From Capitella teleta (Eukaryota; Annelida; Polychaeta; Capitellidae), in contig KB311578.1 of assembly GCA_000328365.1 (NCBI GenBank), positions 370,790-434,789 on the forward strand: DNA of 64,000 nt. The letters run 5' to 3'. Below the pieces are notes generated by a model. The model was not told the origin of the DNA. It saw only the letters and a program-made list of their open reading frames with translations, and searched no databases. Position 1 is the first letter of the stretch. Each line of letters starts with the position of its first letter. A program made the position numbers and the translations under genes. This document shows positions 10,183 through 64,000 of this stretch, one piece after another.

Positions 10183-13100
10183 ACCCTGCAAGAGAGAACA
10201 AATCTCACTCGAAATCATAACGTACTCAGCACCGCGTTAGACACGAATCATAACGCATTTCCACAGAAGCATTTTCAACACTCAGTTATTACCCTAATAG
10301 TGATATTAATAACCCAAGTAAATAAAATAAAAAGTGCATTATAACTATATTACTTTAGAACATGAATGCTACGAAAACTAAAACTGAAAGAACCAGTCCC
10401 AGCAGTTACAAGTGCATTAGTATGACATCAATACATATATACATATACCCCTTAGCCGTTAAGTTAAACTCATATTTAAAATAAACTGTCAAATAAGTGC
10501 AAATAGGTCAAAAACAGAGCAAGGGTTCTGGGGGATTCCACTTCATGTGAATTTGTGGAATTTTAATTAAAATTGTCCGAAAATCAGTTCAGGTGAGAAA
10601 GTGTGAACTTTGAAGGAGCGGACAAGTGATAATATCAAAGCTATTAAACAGATGACAAATTAAGAAAAAGCCTCATTTACATGCGGTATATTAGGTGGAG
10701 AATGAAACCGAAATGTCATCGCACAATGGTGCATAATTCAATACGGGGGAGCACGAAATGGCGTGCAGTCATAATGATATAATTATTCATATGCTTTTTT
10801 TTTCCTCCTCCAGAGAGAGCAATGATCTCCAGCAATCAGAAAATGAAGGTCATAGACAGAAGGAGAATCAGTGAAATTAGTCTTTTTATGAATCTAGTCA
10901 AATGCCATTATGTACATGAAATCTTGTGAAATATAATTACATTGTGGTATTTGCGTTGAGAGAAGTCTTACTTCATTGTTCATAATATTGATGAAAACAA
11001 GTGTAAATACTGGTACTAAGATTACATAACCTATAAAAAATAAATTTGAACTTTGAAAATTTCAACAACACTTTATGTTACATAACATAAAATGTGAGAA
11101 CCATAAAAATAATTTAAAATATGACAGCAATATTTATAATAGACCCTTTAGAGCGAAAATAAACTAACAAAACTATATACATGTATATGTGGGTCAGCAT
11201 ATTTTATCATGGGTCATAAATTGTAAGTATAATACATAAATAGTGTAAATATTGACTCATGTATGCAGTCTTCATCTTTGATCCAGTCTCCCACGCTTAC
11301 AAAGAACTTGAGTGGAAAAAATAAAATGGCGGATATCTAGGGTTGCCCCATTGTGCAAAATGGACGCTTCTTAAGGCAGAACGCTTGAAGCCATTTTGTC
11401 GTATTTTGAGACATTTTGTTTAAATTTTATGGAAAACTTTTTTTGGCCTAATTGTGGCAGAATGTAAAGTGTAGAAATTTGGGCTTCCTAATTAAATGGA
11501 GACGTCCAGAGGAAGAGAAGAATATTTCCCATCATATATCTGGAAGCCATAATATTATGTACCTGACAGCATAATATGGTCATAAAATGCCTCCTAGGCT
11601 CCTATACCTATCAACTTGGACAGGGTAATCTATTCTCCATAATGCCATCAGTGATAGGCCATATAATAATCAAATTAGTACATTTTATGATCAGATTTTC
11701 ATGCAGAGATCACCCACGTGTCACTTGTTAGACGTGTATGCATATAATACAGCAGATACGAATGCCCATATTCTGATATAATGTCATGGTTCTCCAGGAG
11801 TTAGACGACGCATACCGGAATTCGTAGTGTGCACCAAGGATGCTTCTACCACCCATTGGGCCACAGTGCATTCAATGGCAGGGCCAGGCTGAGTGGGAGA
11901 CTTATTCCACACCCGTCTTCCAGCCATTGTCAGACCCCAGTTTATTCAAATTCACTGCTTTCGGCTCATCCGAGCCTCATTGCTTACTTAAACAAAGGAA
12001 TCAAATGCGGGTATTGTTGCCGTATCAATTCCTTCATGTCTGCATGGCTGGCTTACTTTCAATTTCATTGGTCGCTCAGTTAGGCGGTGTTCAGGAGAAA
12101 AACGAACAACGAGAGTTGTGAGTGGATATCATGGAATCGAGTGGAATTGAAACTGGGAGAGTCAGAGCTGATCCACATACACATCCATAAAACGAGAGCC
12201 CACAATGACCATCCTTCAGTTATTGTCTCTAATCTCTACATTGCCCACTTTATTTGATTGAGGTTTTTTTCTACAACCTGCTTGTAACCTAATGGTACAT
12301 GCCACTACATGGTACATGTTTTTTTGTACGGCATCTCTAATTTTCACTTATTTGCGATCTGATATGTAATCGGCCCTTTTCGTCAATCCGCCTGTTTCCT
12401 TGGGAATGGAGGAGGGCGGATTAACGGAGTCTAACTGTAACTGTTACCACTGTTTTCAATTTATTAACTGCACTTGCCACAGGGTAGACAATCATAACGC
12501 ACCTCCACGGTTTTCGCAAATGCGGTTGGTTATATCAAAGGTCAAATAAGAGGCAATATAAAGGCTATCAGTGGTCAAAAATAAATAATGTTACATCATT
12601 TGACCGTAATAAAACACATTGCACGGAACACAAACAAAATGAAGAACGCGGGTGCACAAAATCGACCAAAATTCACCGTAGGTTTCCACTTGGGATCAGC
12701 AGCAGCAGCCGATGCTGAAGAGAAATGCGGAGTAGCGACAATATTATTTTGACTCATTCCGTGTGTCCATCTGTAGTATATGCTGAACTGATGCCAATCG
12801 ATGTTCATATCATTGCATCTGATACCAAACTCAATGTATACAACTAATGAAATGAAATACAATGCATGCGTTGAATAGAAAGGGATAACAGGACACACGT
12901 CAGAAAAATCCGTTGGGAGAAGAGAATCAGGAGCACGCAATCATAGTGGATACAAAATGGCAAAAATATGATAGTCGTATCGGTACTCTATGAATATAGC
13001 AGCACTGCAGCGGTTGAAGAAGATCGAGTGATGCAACGAACGCAGCAGCAGAAGCACAACACTGCTGAGATCTGCAGGATGAAGAGCTCCGTTTCAAGCG

Positions 13101-13339
13101 GATGAGGCGGATTTCGCAAACAGGATGACCTTCCAGATGATTTCGATGTGAAGGGTTGTCTGTTCACGTGTGTAGGATTGTTCTATGATTCACTGGAAGG
13201 TTTGTTGTCCATCTACGAGGGGAAGGGAGACCTGATCATCTTGGATCTGTGCTCTATAGACTATTGTATTTCTGAGTGCAACAGCGCTGACTGCTTGCTA
13301 TTCATTACTGATATCAAGTGCTGTTCTGACTTCCTCGCC
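10183..13339. other. Divergent region between GNB1L and PDE3, with 5' UTRs
   Basis: This holds the 5' non-coding parts of GNB1L (-) and PDE3 (+); first exons cannot be placed from sequence alone. ATCATAACG words lie at 10214-10222, 10247-10255 and 12491-12499. The open frame leading into PDE3 exon 1 extends back to 13148, but the ATG at 13340 has the strong context GCCATGG and is preferred. The rest is AT-rich with no supported gene. Confidence 0.5.
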
Positions 13340-56346
<43,007 letters not shown>

Positions 56347-57040
56347 ACCAGTTTTGTGGTCTGAAATGCTTGGCTGCATTTTCAGTTGTGTGATAACTCA
56401 CTGTTTTGAATCGGCCAAAGAGTTGTGTGCATCTTGTGTGATTCCTCGTCGTGTTTTTTTGTAAATACTCCATTACAAATTCCTTGTATTTATATCATCA
56501 TTCTTTGTATTTAACAAACAGTTCTGTACATACTTGAGTCTGGGAGCAGCATTTTTTTGGCGCTTTTTCAACCTCCTTCCCTCTTCCCCTCCCCTCGTCC
56601 AGGGATCAATGCCTCTCTGCACTCATTAAGCGGACGGCACCTCTCCTCATCCCTGATTGGCCAAAAGGAAATTTGGTGGTTTTACTTTATGTTAATTTTT
56701 CTCTCGGGTTGAATGCATGCGCACGTTGCTGCGTTCTCAGTTTTACCTCACTTATAAAGTACTCAGAGCGATTCCTGATATTAGACTATGTACTGCAGGC
56801 ATCAAAACGAGCCTCTCACGGCAGCCTCGATTTCAGTTATTTAATATTTCATGTGTGACATCTATCATATATTTTTTTTTCTTTCCATCAGTATTCTGTG
56901 AATTACCACTCAAGCATTTTTTTAATCAAGCTGACACCCCTTACTTCTTCAAATGGGTCGGTCCTTTCTTCAATCTTTATCGTGCCATCTTGGTCAAACT
57001 CAGCACCAAATACTAAACAAATAAAAATTACCACAATTGA
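56347..57040 (+). other. 3' UTR of PDE3
   Basis: Sequence after the TGA at 56344-56346 is T-rich. A canonical AATAAA at 57020-57025 is the first clear poly(A) signal, so the shortest transcript probably ends near 57045. Short open frames here have no protein signature. Confidence 0.55.
57020..57025 (+). terminator. PDE3 poly(A) signal
   Basis: AATAAA lies about 675 bases after the stop codon. More A-rich AATAAA words occur around 58450-58500. Confidence 0.5.
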
Positions 57041-59282
57041 CTATTTTTATGTACTTAGACTAACACAAAAATCAGTGATTTCCAATCTTAACAATTCTTC
57101 AAGCAAAAAAAAAAAGATATTATTTTTTTGCTATTTCTTTTCCTTCTTTTAAATATTTTAGAGACTGTATCTGCTGCATTGAATCGTTTCTTTCTTCATT
57201 TTTCCCCCTACGCAATGTTATTCGTTTCCGATTCTTTTAGGAAACTTTGTTCAGTGTTTACCCAAAATGCATTATTTATTTGGATATTTTTTGCCTAATG
57301 ACAGTCGCTGTGTGTCACATGTCGTTGATCCCTCCAATAGTAAACCCGTTGTAGAAGTGGTTCAATTGTGCGGTCACTCATATTCCCACTACTCACATGA
57401 AGAGTAATATCTTGTTGACAGATAAAATTTGAACATTTTTCTTCACGTCTTCATTTGCTTTTTTCTAAATTGACCAGAATATTGTTAAATGTCACGTGGA
57501 TTCATAATTCCTAGACGTATTAAGAGAGACCTTCTTATAAGTTATAACCTACTGCATGTAACAATAGGGTCTGGTGCTGATGTCATACATTATGTATGTA
57601 CCAAACAACTGCATTTACCGTGAGCTGTACGTGGCTGAAATTCTCGAATGCAGTTGTCATTCATAATCTAGCTTCATTCTGGCTCTGTCAAAATGTCATG
57701 ACGTCTGCTCTTGTGGATCAATGTCGACGGAAGAGCAGAGAGAACAATCGAGATATGTTCAATGCAATAGACGCGGATCGAGGTCGTCGGCAGCTGGCGT
57801 CACGTGCTCTGGATGCCCGTAATGGACAATAACCAGACGTGTTATCCGAAATTGCAGCCAACAATAAGGAATAAAATCGTCCTATTGCTCCTCTGCTAAA
57901 CCACACCACGGAGTTGTTTTGTCTCGTTCGGAAGCTGTTATCTGAATGTCGGATTACATTGTGCACTCTTAAGTAGGCCTCGAATATTCACACACGTGGG
58001 CTCCAAATTGGGTGGAATTATATATTTTAATTCATGCCTTTTTTTCTGGAGTTTAATCATAAGAAATTAATGCTGAGTTGTGCCTTCAGCAGAAGCAGCA
58101 AAGCAAGAGTAATTTAGTAGGTGGGCGTAGAGAATGGACAAGTCATCTCATCATTCGACATCACTGGAACTTCCATCTCATTCAGTTGACACATATAAGC
58201 GATGCTGTCTGTGAATTCATGATTCCTTCAGTGCATTCACCTTGGCAAGTCTTGGTTGTACTTCTTCACGATTTCCTGATCGTGATTCCGCTAAGCGTTG
58301 ATCAAAAATGTGGAAAGAATGGCTTCAACTTCATCGTGTAATAGCAGAGGACGGCACATGCAACCAGTCCGTGGGGCCGTGTGCTACCCTTTGCTTCAAC
58401 TCCTTCCGTCGTTATTCACACACAATGTGTGTAATATCTATGAAAAAAAAATAATAATAAAAAATAAAATAAAAGGAAAAAATAAATAAAAATTAAAAAA
58501 GTGAAGAAAAAAGTGAAAAGAACAGAATAAAGTAAGAGAAAATCTAGAAACAAAAAAATGAGTGTCACACTTTCTCACACAACTTTACGTGAGTGACATG
58601 AGGTGATGCCTTTTGGGAATGAAACGCTTAATTTTCACGTTGTCGGGCCATTTAAATTCCGGCTGCATCACTTCGTACGGACAGTCCTGGTTAACCGTCA
58701 CTCAGAAGAATTTGCGAGTGGCAATACATGGAATACCAAAAATGCTGCATTCATAAGATATGAATGGAGCAAGGAAGTGCATTATTCTTAGATGCCACTC
58801 TGACACAAATAAACACAGTTAAATAGATCGCCAATGTCAAGTACAGGTGCACCAGCCGCGACATTTACAGCTCCAAAGAATTTGGAGACTAAACGTCATA
58901 ACGTCCATGTGCTACATGCAGTTGCACGCCCATCATCATAACGCGCTGGGGGAAATCTCTTTTCTTCAAAATCTCTTCTTTTAAAAAAAAAAAAAGACTT
59001 TCAAGTTATAATACAATTTGTGCATTTTGTTCAAGTATATATGTATGTACAAGGAAACGACTACGTACGTTCATATGTAGTGTACATATGTACAGCGTAT
59101 ACTGTGCACGTGAATGCGAAGATGCAGGGAGGAACTACCGATGCATGTACATACATCCTCAAGATGCGCTCTTGAATAGCATACACGTATTGGGAAAGTC
59201 CAAGGTTTCTGTAATACTGTCAATCGAATTGAAGTAAATTCGGGAGAAAGAAAACTGGAAAGCAAGATAGATTAAAAAATCA
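57041..59282. other. Intergenic between convergent PDE3 and zinc-finger genes
   Basis: It includes an A-rich stretch at 58441-58560 and a copy of ATCATAACG at 58935-58943. No gene is supported. Confidence 0.5.
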
Positions 59283-61022
59283 TTTATTTATAAAATGAAC
59301 ACCAAAAAGTGGTCACTACAAAAAAATTATATATAAAAGATCGATGTGAAACACAGCAAGCGATTTAGAAGTCAAAAAAAAAAAAAAAAGTGCTTTCATC
59401 AATGACTAGCTCATGCAGCCGCGCATACAATTCACTCAGTAGAAAAGAAGTACAAAACTTTAGTCTATTTAATATTGCTACATGGGAAATATATTTCAGC
59501 ATAAGGCTATAAGAGGCGGATTTGATAAATATTGAGAAGTTCTAGATGTCCTAGGAAGAAAAATCCAAAAGGCACTCCAGAAGATAATAAATAAAAAATT
59601 GCACCAAATATTTAAATAATTGCTGATAAAACAATATGCTGCAAAAATGTTGAGATCAGATGATTAGGAAGGAAGGAGAATATATAGAAATCGCTGTGTT
59701 TGAAATTGAAATTGAAAAAAAAATAATTGAGAAATTGAGATCGGTCTTTGAATAATTTTACGGGATTACAGAGAAAAATATTGATGTCTCGAAAGTGAGA
59801 TCAGCAAAGGATATCAGAAGAGCTAGACACCTACACACACAAGCTACATGATAAAACACAAAAAATTATAATAATCAATAAATTAAATTAAATATAGACG
59901 ACACAAACCAAGGATAAAATAATAGAATTAAGAAAAAAACATCTCTTACACCTCTGATAAAGAAACGACATAATTATTACAAAAAGAGAAAAAAAATCAG
60001 ATAATAAAAAATAATATGGCATTGATTATAAGGACATGCATCAAAATGAATTTTTGTTTTCTTGTTCAAATTATTAATATAATGAATGAAAAATAAAATA
60101 TAAATTAAGAATCGGAGTAAAAAAATATATTGCAACTTGACATGACAAAGACTAGGCGTTCAGAATAGAAAAAGGAAGAAAAATAATCATAATAATAATA
60201 ATAAGTCTACCAGAAAAAGCTTCATCAACATTAATTATTGCTAAGATACACTTCGACAGTCAAGAACAAAGTCTGACCAATGAGAAAAAAAGAAAAGAAA
60301 AAAAAGCATCTTTTAAAGCTGACCCTGCTGGACTTCCACACATAATGGAACATTGAATAATAATAATAATAAATACTACACGCTACACCAACACTTGAAA
60401 GAAACATCTAAAAAGCGGCACAAGTCAAGTCGAGGTACATTGTTTTACAACAAAGCCAGAAGTGGTGGGGTGGGGGGAACTAATTGGCAATTTGAAGGCA
60501 TTATCCGTCTCAGTCATGCACATAAATCACACACACATAATCACATATAAACACACAAGAATGCAGAAAAAAAAGAAAAAAAAAAAGAAAAAAAAATCTC
60601 TTTGAGAAAACTGGAATTATGAAACTCAGTTTGTGATGGAAATATTGAGCATTGATATAAGATGTATAATTGTTATAAAAAGGGAAAAATAGAAGACTTG
60701 TTGGGTTATGTAAACCCCTCATATATGAAAAAGAGAATATATATATATATATATACCGTAAAACTTGCATAGCTAAGTCTCGTATAGTAAAAAAATATAT
60801 CTCGTATCAAAATATAAATTACTTCATAAATATTTGTCACACATACATACACACACAAAAATCTTGGATAAGTTAAAAAGGGATTGTATCAAAAGTATAT
60901 TGGACCCCAAAAGGAGTGGAAGGAAGGGAGGCGGCCAGAAAACACCATCCCTAGTTTGATGATATGGCTTGATTTGGTCGCTTGTTAAATGAACACTTGC
61001 AGTGACTGTGATGGAATCTCTT
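59283..61022 (-). other. 3' UTR of the zinc-finger gene
   Basis: A very AT-rich stretch lies downstream (minus strand) of the TAG stop. It has several A-runs, a (TA)n tract at about 60738-60756, and an AATAAA on the minus strand at 59283-59288 that would give a UTR of about 1.7 kb. The extent is inferred from composition and this signal. Confidence 0.45.
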
Positions 61023-63474
61023 CTAGGCTTCAGCGCTGGGGTTCTCATCAATGTAGAGACAGCCATCCTCCTCCGTTTCCACATCAGCTGCGACAACCTC
61101 CTCCTCCTCCTCCTCCTCATCGTCTTCGCCAGTGGAATTAGTCTTGGGTTTAAGTACCATGTCCAGCTTTGTTTTGCGGTCCCAAATGTGCGACATGCTT
61201 TTGCGGTGGCATTTGTGTTTCTGGAAGTGCTCCTTGCGGAAGAAGCCGCGATGACACGTGGGGCAGAGGTAGCTGTAGACGCCGCGGTGGATGCGCATGT
61301 GCCGAGAGAAGTTGGAGCTGCGGTGGAAGACTTTCGAGCAGTTGGGGCAGACGAAGCACAGGTGGCCGTCAATCAGCTGCACTTCGCGCTTCAGCTTCAA
61401 GTACTTTCCCTGCTTGGTGACCTTGATGAAGCGACCTCTGCTGTTGGTCTCAATCGCTGCGTCATGAGGCAGTGCTTCTTCAGCGCTGACCTTGTAGTTG
61501 CCAGTGTCCAGAGTGAACTCATCATCCATGCAAGTGCTTGGGGTGCCAGGGTCAGACATGTTGTCCTCTTCAGACATGCTGTGAGTGGGAGACATCTCGA
61601 TGTACTCCCTCAACCGGTCTGGGATGTCAGCTTTGTTGGCAAGGCGGGATAAGTTCTCTAAGGAAAGAGAGGACAGATCTCGGTGGTTCTCTTCAAATGC
61701 TTCTTCATCTTCAACGGGCAGAGGAGCCAGGTCAGGGCGGTCCAAGGGCTCACTGTTGGCAGGAGAATCATGGGATTCCAAGTCTTCGCTGTGCGGGCTC
61801 TGGTGACGGTAGTAAGCTTCCAAATCCTCCTCATCCTGCTCCGAGATAGCCTTCCGTGGAATAGACTTCTTCCTGCGTGACTCTCCAGTGAGTGAGCCTT
61901 TCTCATCCGTGCTGTCCTCAGCAGCCGATTGCTCATGAGACGGAGCCCGCTCTTCCTTCACAAAGTACATGCTGTCCTCCAACATGGACTCCTGCTTGAA
62001 GGTAGCCTCAGAGGGCTGGTTGGCCAGGCCCTCCATGGCTGACAGAGGCGGGTAAGCCACTTTGATGCGCTTCTCAGGGGAAGACTCCACATTGCCATCA
62101 GCACTGCGGCTTGGTTTGTTGGGGCGGCGACTGCACTTGTGTCGGTCAAAGTGCTCCTTACGCGTGAACTTGCGGCCACAGACAGCGCACTGGTGGCTGT
62201 AGACACCTTCGTGGATACGCATGTGCCGACGGAAGCTGCTCCGGTAGTCAAAGGTTCTGAAGCAGATTGGACAGACGTTGGTGGTCTTGGGAGAGCCGTC
62301 CTTCTTGGCCTTGCTGGGAGAACTCTCTACATCTGAGGAGGGCAGAGTCCAAGGAGTGGTGAGATCCAGTCCGTTGCCAGCAGGCGGTACGTTCTCCTCA
62401 TGCTTGCGCTGCTTCTGACGCTTTCCCTGTTTCTTGGTGAGAACAATCTTCAAGGCTTCTTTGGTGTTGGACTTCTGCACGTCGTAAGCGTTATGCCCTG
62501 GGGAGTCACAGGCACTTGCATCCGAGGGACAGTGAACCTCTTCCATCGGGACTGGAAGGACCGGAAGGACACCTGGGAACGCTTCGCTGCTGACTGCGGC
62601 AACTGGCTTCGAGGAGAGGTCACACGCCTCTGCTTCCGCCCCGGTCTTTGGAGGCTCAGCAAGAAGTGAGCGTAGAGTGGTGAGCCGCTTTGCAAGGCCG
62701 TTATCATCGAGTTCTTCCTGAGTGCTGGTGTGCGACACACTAGACTCTCGAGATCCTGTGCTGTCCTTATGCACACGTTTCCTGGGAGGCACACGAAGGT
62801 CAAATCCACTTGAGGAGAGAGGAGGAGGAGGAGGGCTGGTGTAGTGGCTGGAGTTGGCAAAAGGCACGCTATCAGACGGCTGCATGTTGGCGTGTGAGTA
62901 AATGCCGTGCACGCCCATTTGGTCGGGGATGGGCAGGCTGACAGCTGCCGCAGCTGATGACACAGCTGCCTGCATCTGCGCCTGCCTCTTCTTCTTCTTC
63001 ATGACCAGACTGAGAGGGGCGTTGTCATCGTTGTAGTTGTACTTAGCAGGTGAAGAAGTCACCGCAGAATAGTCAGTTCTGGATGACGGCTCATAGGGAG
63101 GGGGGATGGGAGGCACCTGACCGTAGATTGCGCTCATGGCAGGGGGGAAGGGAAGACCTGGGATAGCTGGCAGACTGTACTGGCCACCACTGTTGTTGAT
63201 TTTCTTCAAAACGTCTTTTGCATAAGTGATCCATGTCTCTTCATGCACGGTATCTGGAAACAATAAAATAAAAAATGCATGAATAAATTAACACGTAATG
63301 ACCAGTAAGGTACATACCTGCATACATGCATCCGTTGATTTTGAACTGAGCAACCTTCAAATCAAGCCAAAGAATGAACGCAGGGAGACAGTTGGGGTCC
63401 GCTTGGTTCATCAATTTCACAAAACTTTTCTTCAGAGCAGCAAAATCGAGCGCTCCTGGCAGAGCGGCTGCCAT
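61023..63474 (-). CDS. C2H2/C2HC zinc-finger protein with duplicated finger pair
   Basis: Two coding exons: 63474-63318 (52 codons plus one base) and 63253-61023, joined in phase 1 over a 64-nt intron; 795 residues. The start is the first ATG of the frame (AACATGGCAG). The N-terminal 75 residues (from FAALKKSFVKLMNQADPN, through KINGCMYAD, to YAKDVLKKINN) look like a compact helical domain that I cannot assign. Then come low-complexity linkers, basic stretches (MKKKKRQ, KKQGKRQKQRKH), and two CtBP-like motifs (CDLSSKP, LDLTTPW). Fingers lie at about residues 380-426 (CPIC..HMRIH; CAVC..HFDRHKC) and 685-734 (CPNC..HMRIH; CPTC..HFQKHKC). The C terminus is glutamate-rich. Probably a nuclear DNA-binding regulator, perhaps a repressor. 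Orthology is not recognised. Confidence 0.87.
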
Positions 63475-64000
63475 GTTGAGTGTGCGTCTGCTTCTGGCCC
63501 GGTGGGATGCTTTGGATAAACCCACTCTGCTCTGGAATAATCATGAGTCACAATGAGTCAACATTCATCCAATGAGTCAATAATAATCCAGCTGGACTCC
63601 ACCCTGATCGATGAATGGACACTATGAAGTCAGTGTGACAATGCATGCAAAAAATCAATGTCTAATTTGGTAAATACATTTTTAAAGTTTGGAAAAACAC
63701 CTGGAGAAATAGAAATAGAGGAACCCAGAATAGAGAATGCTAAGGTTTCTCGCTCAATCTATTTATTGAGTGGGACTCTTGACACAAGATTCCCATTCCC
63801 CAGGCCATCTATGAGTCACAACAAAGCAGCTACCTTCATCCCAGGCTGAGTTCATTAAATCTTTCATCACAAAGACTTATTGGAACCTACCAAAATTCAC
63901 TACTAATCAATGTAATGTGCAATACAAAATACATTACTTACACTAATTATACTTCCATGGGTTAAAAAACGAACAGGCCATTCACAAAACAGAACTGTCA
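63475..64000 (-). other. 5' region of the zinc-finger gene
   Basis: Leader or promoter sequence of the minus-strand gene. GAGTCA words recur near 63545-63577 (AP-1-like TGAGTCA, four copies within 40 bases). No upstream coding exon is apparent. Confidence 0.4.

Noticed and set aside
12596-12940. Minus-strand frame of 114 codons with hydrophobic segments
   Set aside because: No family resemblance, no splice context, AT-rich sequence; chance frame is more likely.
60510-60770. Phenylalanine/tyrosine-rich minus-strand frame
   Set aside because: Product of A-runs in the zinc-finger gene 3' UTR.

Overview
The window is nuclear DNA of an animal. It holds four protein-coding genes, all split by GT-AG introns and recognisable as metazoan families: a sialate O-acetylesterase-like gene (+, entering from the left edge), GNB1L (-), a phosphodiesterase 3 gene (+) and a C2H2 zinc-finger gene (-). 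Most introns are very short (48-64 nt). CpG is not obviously depleted in the middle of the window. This suits an invertebrate with mostly compact introns better than a vertebrate; I cannot name the phylum from the sequence.

Layout. 1-4450: the last eight exons and 3' UTR of the SIAE-like gene. 4450-9180: intergenic DNA with an inverted-repeat (foldback) element carrying two tandem-repeat expansions (about 5276-6245) and two diverged copies of a short repeat. 9184-10182: GNB1L, one coding intron, convergent with SIAE and divergent from PDE3. 13340-56346: PDE3, 13 coding exons and 1171 codons. Exon 1 (membrane domain) is separated from exon 2 by a 38,351-nt intron, while the other twelve coding exons fit into under 4 kb. 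56347-61022: convergent 3' regions of PDE3 and the zinc-finger gene. 61023-63474: zinc-finger gene with two copies of a C2H2 + C2HC finger pair.

The giant PDE3 intron holds no convincing nested gene but is not empty. It carries 16 perfect TGACGTCA (CRE/ATF) palindromes, perfect nuclear-receptor direct repeats (DR1, DR2, DR4), a GATA-site cluster, three same-strand truncated LINE 3' ends (two with clear target-site duplications), and two open exons at 35.8 kb and 51.6 kb. Each of these exons ends in a phase-0 donor that fits PDE3 exon 2. They look like alternative first exons that would replace the membrane domain. A separate nine-base word, ATCATAACG, occurs 14 times in the window.

The main points of interest are: the SIAE-like protein has lost its catalytic serine and histidine while keeping its frame and splice sites, so it is probably a pseudoenzyme; PDE3, a cAMP-hydrolysing enzyme, sits over a dense field of cAMP-response-type sites, suggesting possible feedback control; and the foldback element has arms that grew by two unrelated tandem repeats. 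No LTR, retroviral or Polinton-like element was seen.
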